From Blattamonas nauphoetae (Eukaryota > Preaxostyla > Oxymonadida): DNA of 64,000 nt. The translations under genes were made by a program, and so were the position numbers. Position 1 is the first letter of the stretch; each line of letters starts with the position of its first letter. The DNA lies in assembly GCA_033064195.1 (NCBI GenBank), contig JARBJD010000357.1, forward strand, positions 1 to 64,000, read 5' to 3'. This document shows positions 56,631 to 64,000 of the stretch, one piece after another. The notes below the pieces were generated by a model. That model saw only the letters and a list, made by a program, of their open reading frames with translations. It was not told the DNA's origin and searched no databases.

Positions 56631-56848
56631 CAAACACCGACTGGACGTAACGAATGATTAACTTTTGGGATGGTCAAATCTGGGTTCAGTTTTTCGACGA
56701 TTGGAAGCTAGGACGAAAATCAGACACTTCAACAATTACAGTAAAGACAGATCCACCGAATTATTTGTAAAAGAGACGAATTGAACAGAGAAAAACATCA
56801 TGAATGAAGAAATCTGTGAAATCAAGACAAAGAAAGCAAGAAATATCG

Positions 56849-58627
56849 CTAAACGTCCGCCTGGTCTTCCTCATCTTGTCCCTCTTCCTTCTCTTTCACT
56901 TCCTCTTCCTGTTCCACCTCTGTTCCGAACCTGTCCATCCAATTCTTCACAAATCGAGACGCGGATGGGTGGTGGGCCGATGATGGATACGACAGAATCG
57001 TCCGAGCCGCCGGGAGAGCTGTCTCCATCAACAATTCTGTGAGCGAATCACAACACACAAAATGCTCCAATCCTGGGACCCAGCGAGCACGACCAAGAAT
57101 GCTGGGTGAGAGAGGAGAGAGTGGTGAGAGGACGAGATTCAGCGATGGAGAGCGAGTCGATCGTTGTGGTGTGATGAGAGGTGTGATTTCTGTTGGATTG
57201 AGTTCAGAGTCGTTCTTAATGTTGTTTGGGAGAGAAAATGTGGTTGAGATGGGTTGTGGGGATTGTGGAGCCGAGAACGGGGCGGAGAGAGAAGACGAGT
57301 CTGTTCTTTCGGGATGGTCTGCTGTGGTTTGGTCAGTCGGCGTTCCGTCTGCAATGATCTGTGGTTCCTTGTCTTCTTCTGATTGTTGGGTGTCTTTCTC
57401 TTTCTCCTGTTCCTGCCCCTCCTCTCCAACTTCACCAACTTCTCCTGTTCCCCCCTCTTCTTCCTTCTTTGACTCGATTTCCGGTGTTTGTGATGGTTCT
57501 TCTTTCTCTTCTTCGTTTTGTTCTTCCTGTTCCTGCTCGTTCTGTTCGCCTTGTTCCTTGTCTTCTTGCGCTTTCTGTGTGTACGCCCATCTCCTCCTCG
57601 CTCCTTCTGCCTCAAATTGCTCCAACATCCAACACAACACATGCAACCCAACTGAATCATTCGCTTTTCCCACAACACACACCGCTTCTGCGACATTCGC
57701 AAAAATCCGACTTTTCCGCTTTCCTAACTCTCCCTCAGCACTCGCAATCATCTTCCCCAGACTTCCACTCTGGTTCATCGCCACGTAGAAAGGATGCGGT
57801 TCGTCGACCCTTAAATTTTGTGCAATTGTCGACAAAACACGAAGTAAGGCGCCGGAACCCCGAACACGGATTTCCTCCGACGGACTTTCCAAAGCTCGCA
57901 CAAAAACAGGAATGCAATAATCGTCGACAAGTCTATGGGTTTCTGTGAGCGTCCCAAAAGTTAGGCCGACGAGGGCGGTGATTGCGGAGAGGTCGAGCTC
58001 TGTGGCAGCGACTGTGCAACGATCAACCATGTCTAAAGAGAGACGAGAGTCTAGAATTGTTGAAATGTATTGTGGGTTGCAGTGGAGGATCCTTGTGATG
58101 ATGATCGAGATGGGGAGGCCGATTTCGTTATGAACATTGATTGATAAAAGACGATGGAAATTAGAGAGTATCCCAGTGGCAATGAACGCAGGATATTGAC
58201 TGGGGGAGGCCTGATCAAATAGTTGAGAGAGAGTGATCGCTGTCGTCAGGCATGTGCGAGGATTCTTTGCTGTGGATAGTTGTTGACAGAGCCTCTCAAT
58301 TTCAGGATTGAGCGGATCAGGTTTTCGGGAATTTTTCTTGAGTTTTGTTGCTCGTTTGACAGGTTTCGATGGTGCGCGAGAATTTGTGGTTGTGGATGAT
58401 GTTAAAGAGACATCTAGGTTTGGATTTGATTGTCGATGTGAGGAAGGATTCTGCACCGATCCACTTGTCGAAGCTTGCTCGAGTGTTTCATCATCCCATC
58501 CACCTTCGGGAGGAGAGAGGATCCGGTGGTTGTTTATCGGTTTTGAAGGTGTGTCCAGAGGAGCCAAAGGTCTAGTTGGACGTGCTTTCGCTTTCTTTTT
58601 GACTGAACGATATCCTGCTGCATTCAT
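56849..58627 (-). CDS. Helical-repeat (armadillo/HEAT-like) protein, 592 aa
   Basis: A single uninterrupted frame from ATG to TAG. Residues 1-110 are basic and disordered. Residues about 108-345 are repeated amphipathic helices of armadillo/HEAT type (IERLCQQLSTAKNPRT, AITALVGLTFGTLTET, IRVRGSGALLRVLSTI). Residues 350-420 form a Gln/Glu-rich acidic coil. After a Ser/Thr/Pro region there are further helices (LEHFVCCDSLTELLMETAL) and an acidic tail. It may be a protein-interaction scaffold; I cannot name the family. It is about 220 bp from the Pumilio gene on the same strand. Confidence 0.75.
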   Translation of the reverse strand: MNAAGYRSVKKKAKARPTRPLAPLDTPSKPINNHRILSPPEGGWDDETLEQASTSGSVQNPSSHRQSNPNLDVSLTSSTTTNSRAPSKPVKRATKLKKNSRKPDPLNPEIERLCQQLSTAKNPRTCLTTAITLSQLFDQASPSQYPAFIATGILSNFHRLLSINVHNEIGLPISIIITRILHCNPQYISTILDSRLSLDMVDRCTVAATELDLSAITALVGLTFGTLTETHRLVDDYCIPVFVRALESPSEEIRVRGSGALLRVLSTIAQNLRVDEPHPFYVAMNQSGSLGKMIASAEGELGKRKSRIFANVAEAVCVVGKANDSVGLHVLCWMLEQFEAEGARRRWAYTQKAQEDKEQGEQNEQEQEEQNEEEKEEPSQTPEIESKKEEEGGTGEVGEVGEEGQEQEKEKDTQQSEEDKEPQIIADGTPTDQTTADHPERTDSSSLSAPFSAPQSPQPISTTFSLPNNIKNDSELNPTEITPLITPQRSTRSPSLNLVLSPLSPLSPSILGRARWVPGLEHFVCCDSLTELLMETALPAARTILSYPSSAHHPSASRFVKNWMDRFGTEVEQEEEVKEKEEGQDEEDQADV

Positions 58628-59362
58628 ATGACTTCAGGACGAAAAGAAGAATGAACTTTACCCCATAACAACACCTAGATCGAGACTCGTGAGTGAATAT
58701 CTCAACTGTTGAGCTCTAAGAACATGGAATTAGCTAAGTAATATGAAATAATTTGCAAAATAGTCGACATTATCAAGTGAGGGAAATGATTTGAAACAAT
58801 GTGAAAGTGAGCTTGGGTTTGCGACTAATTCACTGAAAGCTCCAAAAAGAGCGGAAGGAAACTTCGGAAAAGCTGGGTTAAACATCATCGCACGGTTTAA
58901 ACCTGGAAGAATTGATGAGAAATAGAGATGATGATCGAAAGAAAGAACAGGTTAAAAAATGAGCTAATGATGAAGAAGGAATCTCGGAAGTGGTTAGTCC
59001 ACCCGCCCAACTATCAGGGTACGTGGTACAAGTCTTCCTTAAAAGCTACAATCTCCCATCACCCGGTAAGGAGGAAAGTCGTGAAACGCCACCAACCTCT
59101 CATTCAGCTTGTGTGGTTCGTTAAAATGTGGTAAATTGGCTTCTCGCTCAACAAACCTTTGAAAAATGAGATGTTAGTTTTGTGATGTCTTCATTGAGAG
59201 AGAACTCAAAATTGATGGAGCTCGAGGGAATTGTTTGATCAAGATTGACCCACAAGTTGAGAAATGAAAATAACAGGAACGTGTATCGATGATTTTGCAG
59301 GTCTATCATCCAGTATCCCCTCCATTAACAAACATATATTCCAGAAACAGTCAACTCAGCTA
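58628..59362. other. Intergenic, nothing recognised
   Basis: AT-rich sequence of about 730 bp between the start of the helical-repeat gene and the end of the RasGAP gene. No long frame, tRNA or repeat is visible. It should contain the promoter for the former. Confidence 0.6.
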
Positions 59363-62300
59363 TCACAATGAAGGATCAAGTCTCTGAACAAATGAACACG
59401 GAAACAGAGCCGAAAAAGAAGCAAACAATTCTCTCCTCTTCGCAGGAGAGCATGGAGTGTGATTTGTTGCTGTCCAAAGCAACAAAAACTCATTAAAAAG
59501 ACGAGAATAAAACGAAATCAAATGATCATCCACGATCTTCAGAAACCCTTCCGCACTCTCCTCCACCTCCATCTCTTTGCAGTTCTGCGCCAAATCAGGC
59601 TGAGACAACAAACACCGATCGACCTTCATCTTCCCATCAAACAGGCCCCGCTTTCGAAGATGGTCGATGTACTCAGCTTCGCAAATGAAGTTTGTGATTT
59701 TTCCATTTTTCTCTTTCAGCGTGACGATGTTGAACCAGAATTGGGTCTTCTCGCTTCCAGTGTCGTTGATCAGAGTGGCCAGCTTGCGACATGTCACACT
59801 TTCAATCAGAATGTATTGGATCTCTTTCCATTTCCTTTCGTGTTGGATGAAAAGGAGGGATGAATCCAAAAATCTGACAACGACATGCTTCGCTGTGAAT
59901 GTCGTATTGTCCTCGTTCGTCGTTGATTCGAATTGAGATGGCAGTTTCAACAAATGACACTCTTTCTGAGGGCTTTTGAGTGAGCTGTCGATTCGTTGGC
60001 GTGTCAAACGAGTCAAAAACGATTTTTTGTCATCCGACGACGAGAATTGGACGAGAATGCGATTGTGGAGAGCTGAAGAAGAGTCGGTTTCGCTGAGATT
60101 CGAATGGAGTGATGGCGAGGGAAGTGGAGGAGAATCAGCAGCTGTCGATGACGCTCTGAGAGGAGACACAATCAACACGCTTCCGACAGAAGTCGTCGTC
60201 ACATCAGCTTTGTCTGTTGGTTCAGGTTTGTGGATGATGTTGATGACCGAATCAGACAGAGCGAAGGCAGGAGTGGTGGTTTCCTCATCCCCATCGTCTT
60301 TTCTGCTGATCCACACTCGCGTGTCGTCATCAGTCGACCGTTTTGTTGGGAGGATCCTTCGAATCGACGAAAAAGAAAAAAGTTCTCTCATTTTCCCCTC
60401 ATCAACAAATAATAATCCATTCGCTTCAAACAGAACACTCGATTCTTCACTCAACTGCCAAGCGCTTGGCCCACGTCGACATGTCAATCCTGCAGACAGC
60501 GAACAGAGTTGGTATATCTGCTTGGGATGGCGAGGAGATGGTGGAGGAGAAGGAAAAGGAAGAGAGTTCGGTGATGATTGGGCAGAAGGGCGAGTGGAGT
60601 GAGGAAAAGACGAGTTGTGGACGACGAAAGCTCCTCGTTGAAGAAGATCAGCGAGTCGGGTCTGTTCGGTTATGGTTGAGAGAGAGCGAGCAGGTTTGAT
60701 GTGTTTGTCGTTGGACAGAGTCGCGATTGAGGAGTGTGTCTGAAATTGGAGTTTTGGGAAGAGCGTGGAGAAGAAGAGGAGAGAAGTGGGAGTGAACTGT
60801 GTTGGACCAACAACCTTCACTTCCCCCATCTCGCTCACCACATGTGTCGTGTTCTCTCCCTCCACTTCCTTCCTCTCCTCTCCCTCAACCTCCTCTGAGT
60901 CCAACTTGACCCAATCTTCGTTCGGAACCACGTATTGTGGAAGAACACTTCCCATCGAGATCGAATTCAGTGCTTTAGAATACGATGTCAGCATTCGATT
61001 CGAGATCGACGATGGAAAGAACGATAAATGCTCGTTTTGCATCGAATTTGCGTCAGAAAGACGAGTGGTGGGTGAATTGGAGTGGGAAACGAATTCGTCC
61101 GACCCAAATCCGGTTTTCAGCCAGTTCTTTCGTCGGAGAACCGTCTCAAGATCGCATTCTCTTCCTTCGTTCTGTTCGGCGACCGACATGAGGTGAGTTC
61201 GGAGTCGGATGGATTCAGATTGGCGAGATGTCAACGAGATATGAGCAGAGGAGGGAGTGAAAGTGAAGTGGGTGGGGTTGGGGGAGACTTGAAGTGAGGT
61301 GTGTCGTATTGTCGTCGAATTTGGCGAGTCAGCGACTGGATTAGATGTATCAAAACTGTCAGAAGAAGCATGCATTGTTTCTTTGCTTTTTTCTATTTTT
61401 CGTACGTTAAAATCAGAGTCGAGGATGGGTGGAGGAGGGAGGGGAGGGAGTTTTCTGTCTGGTGGAGGAACTGGCCTGGTGTCAGGCTCAACTTTAGCTT
61501 CGAGAACGGGATCTTCGTTTAATGTGATTCGGAGATTCGAGAGACCAATCCGTTTCCAATCTTTTTTCGGTTTTTCGTCTGATTTTCGATCATCTTTTAT
61601 ATCCTTCCCTTTAATTAACGGACTGACAGTTTGTTCGGTTTTTTCGGGTTGTGGAGCACTCCAAACAATTGCAGAAGAGTTAAGTGTCTTCCCGACCTTG
61701 AATACTTCCGGCGTGACCTTCATCTTATCACGCGTTTGTTGGGTCTTCTTATCATCAGTGAGGGATGATGATTGGGCGTGAACTAGCGTCCGAAGACCAC
61801 CTGTATGCTCAATAGATGTCTTTGTCGTACACCAGAACGATAAAGCAAAGGAGACAGCGATGAATAGCTTGACGAGGTCGGTTGATGTTGGTGTGAGACA
61901 AGAGTCAACTGGGGCAGGATATTGGGAGGGATACGTTGAAGATGACAAGTCAACAACGAGGGTTATATTTTTGGTGATTGGGGTTGTGTATGAGAGGAAG
62001 AATCGAATCAGAAACAACGAGATGTCTTTCGGGGAGAGTGAGTCAACGTAAGGGAGAAGTCTTGCTGGTGTAAAGAGGCAGGTGAGTGTTGTGATGTCAG
62101 TGGACGAGAGATGTTGGATAAAACGTGACGATTCCAGACTTGTTCTTTGTTTATGAGAGATCGTCGCTAACATCCGATGAGCGATTTTGGAGTTCAAAGA
62201 TGTCGTTCCTGATGCTGAATTGGAGTCAAGGTTCGACAGAAACGATGGTTTTAAGTTTTCTGTGGGTGGAGGGGGTGGTGTGAGAAGAGTAGAGAGATCC

Positions 62301-63814
62301 TGTGTCGCTTGAGAAAAAAGAGGAAAGGGCGAGGTTGAATACAAGAACTCAGATGATGGCTGCGATGTGTGTGAGAATGACGTGAGCAAAAGCAATGATC
62401 GAAGAGAAGGAAGAGTTGACTCAGACAAATCGACTGAGTAACGACATTTCAACAGTGACAATACTAAGAGAGAAAAATAAGACTTAAAATCAAAGTGGAA
62501 ACATACTATGGGCATGTAAAGGGAGTGAAACAGGGGAGTCCAGGTGAAACTGAAGTCGAGGCAGAGATTGGATAAATGCAACTTTTTCTCTCCAAAGATT
62601 AATTTCCGCGGTTGTGGTGGAGATATCTTCAGTTGTTTCATATTTTTGATCAGAGCTCAATTCATTGATCCTTGAATTCCATTCCTCAATGAGTTGTTCC
62701 TTCTCTCTCGAGACGATCTGCCATAGCTGATGGAGATCCGAGATAAATCGAACCGTATCGTCACAACTATTCCACTTCGTCAAGAACGTATAGTCAGTTC
62801 CATCTTCAATCAGGATGGTCGCTCCTCGTTCGCAGACGGCCCTTAGAAATGAATTCATCTCTTCTTGTCGTCTATTGACGTAATCATTCATGAATTTCAT
62901 CTTTTCTTCTTTAATGCCAAGTTCTGCACCGTTGGACAAACTTTGGAGGACTTTCGCAATCACAAGCAAGTTCTTTTGGGTTTGTTTCGAGATCGAACAC
63001 GTGTCAGGAGAAGTTGGGATGAATGGCATTGTAGTGTTGATGGTTTGAGATCCAAATAGAGCTGTGCAGATGAACCTGAGGAACAGTAGTCCACCAACGA
63101 GAGCCGTTGGAGAGGAGAGGGAGTCTTGATAAGGACCGGATAGAGTGAGGACGAAGTTTGAGAGAAGGCATATGGATGGTGGAAGGGCTTGGAGTGATTC
63201 TTTTGAGAAGATAGAATCAAGAAAAAGGTCGAGATAGTGCTCAGTATTCTGAAATTGGAGAAATAAGATAGGTGAGTCATTGTGGGAGATGATACCTCTT
63301 TGGATGATTGCACTTGACTGTCAATTTCACTCTGAGTTTGATCTGGCCTATAATGAGAGATGATGAGGTTTCGATGCATGAATAAGACAGACTGTGGTGA
63401 AAATGAGATGACCAATTGTTTATCTTGAATTACTTGTTGAGTGATTGGTGATACAAAGTGAAACAAGTAATCAGATCCCATCTCCTTTAAATATCCACCG
63501 ATTAGTTTGGTCGCCATGCTGTTTTGACGAAGAATTGAACCTCCAGAAGAGGCTGTTTTGAACTCCACCACGATCAGGGATTTCATCAGAGACACGAGAT
63601 ATCCTTCTCCAGGGGGAGAACTGAGGATAATACTTGAGAGAATTTTTTGTTCATCAGCTGTTGAGAGTTTGCAGATATCAACCATAGCGCTGATGATCGT
63701 GGGAAGAGAAAAAATCGGTGAGAATCATGTTAAGAGAAGAACAAACTCAGTGGAGCAAAAAATAGATTGAAACAGAGTCACGAAATGAGATATATCATGA
63801 GGTATGACCTCCAT
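59363..63814 (-). CDS. RasGAP-domain protein, 1,434 aa
   Basis: Four exons on the minus strand (63814-63747, 63689-63296, 63248-62507, 62463-59363), with short introns of 57, 47 and 43 bp, join in frame. Residues about 10-300 are a RasGAP domain: ILRQNSMATKLIGGYLKEM contains the arginine finger (R77), FLRFICTAL (from 210) is the FLR motif, and NLLVIAKVLQSLSNGAE and EEKMKFMNDYV complete the signature. The usual proline of FLRxxxPA is threonine here. The domain would speed GTP hydrolysis by a Ras-like GTPase. After a helical segment, a long Ser/Pro/Thr-rich region has poly-proline runs. The C-terminal 350 residues have beta-rich, PH-like character (VVVRFLDSSLLFIQHERKW...ILIESVTC). The protein probably acts at membranes in small-GTPase signalling or cytoskeleton control. 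Confidence 0.85.
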
Positions 63815-63856
63815 AACAGAACTGAAGACAAATAAATAGTTGATGTGGCTCGATCG
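63815..63856. promoter_or_regulatory. Compact divergent promoter region (42 bp)
   Basis: Only 42 bp separate the RasGAP start codon (minus strand) from an ATG on the plus strand. Both genes must share control sequence, or their promoters overlap the genes. No specific element is identified. Confidence 0.5.
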
Positions 63857-64000
63857 ATGGGAAATACTACAGAGTCCCAATTCGATCTCCCTCTCTCCCA
63901 AGAAGACCATGAGGGAAGTGAAATTGGCCCGCAATTGCCTGAAGAAGGCTTCACCTTTTCCGAATCAGACAAATTAGCTCTCTTCGGTGGAAAATATGTA
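63857..64000 (+). CDS. Start of a divergent gene, cut by the window end
   Basis: An open frame from ATG runs 48 codons to the window edge without a stop: MGNTTESQFDLPLSQEDHE, then PEEGFTFSESDKLALFGGKYV. The acidic, non-repetitive composition and lack of stops suggest a real gene. Gly2 and the following residues fit an N-myristoylation start, which would place it at a membrane. The family cannot be told from this piece. Confidence 0.55.
   Translation, partial: MGNTTESQFDLPLSQEDHEGSEIGPQLPEEGFTFSESDKLALFGGKYV

Noticed and set aside
1-64000. Alternative nuclear genetic code, suggested by in-frame TGA and TAG in several frames
   Set aside because: Intact genes end in all three stop codons at the expected places, and the interrupted frames show other signs of decay.

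Overview
The window looks like nuclear DNA of an anaerobic protist, most likely an oxymonad (Preaxostyla) close to Blattamonas. The evidence is a right-handed beta-helix surface-protein family, a coiled-coil plus SPRY-like family, and a helical-repeat family, all of which I associate with that genome from memory and cannot check here. Introns are short (about 40-235 bp) with GT-AG borders. All three stop codons are used normally: TGA in PP5, the LRR gene and RasGAP, TAA in the SPRY and Pumilio genes, TAG in the quinone methyltransferase and the MULE transposase. The nuclear code is therefore standard, unlike some other oxymonads.

Layout. 1-9.5 kb is mostly decay: a P-type ATPase pseudogene, an intact MULE-type transposase (3.1-4.95 kb) and pieces of unrecognised genes. 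9.56-13.32 kb is a 3.77-kb element with about 89-bp terminal inverted repeats and a perfect 9-bp target-site duplication, carrying gene-like fragments; I read it as a Pack-MULE inserted into a gene that is split around it. 14.5-19.5 kb holds a tRNA-Glu-like gene, a five-exon protein phosphatase 5 and the only intact member (A) of a six-exon coiled-coil/SPRY-like family. 22.05-23.46 kb is a 1.4-kb minisatellite. 24.5-31.2 kb has an acidic/basic nuclear-type protein and a 1,444-residue LRR plus coiled-coil protein with four near-identical internal modules. 31.5-33.7 kb is SPRY-family member B, broken, with a 2.5-kb hAT-like element (8-bp target duplication) about 46 bp upstream of its start.

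37.5-38.4 kb is an intronless UbiE/MenG quinone methyltransferase of Bacteroidetes type with an added N-terminal membrane anchor, a strong candidate for lateral gene transfer. 38.7-42.3 kb is a beta-helix surface protein with one in-frame TAG. Its 3' half, its 3' flank and a transposase-like element form one arm of a 3.4-kb near-perfect inverted duplication (41.44-44.86 and 45.72-49.14 kb, spacer about 0.86 kb). SPRY-family member C (50.0-52.25 kb) follows, also broken. 52.7-64 kb is ordinary gene-dense sequence: a small three-exon coiled-coil protein, a Pumilio-family RNA-binding protein, a helical-repeat protein, a four-exon RasGAP protein and the start of a divergent gene only 42 bp from it.

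Housekeeping genes (PP5, Pumilio, RasGAP, LRR protein) are intact and intron-bearing. The rest records mobile-element activity and birth and decay of lineage-specific families. Most promising for follow-up are the inverted duplication with its unplaced transposase-like gene, the Pack-MULE-like element, the anchored MenG, and the modular LRR/coiled-coil protein.
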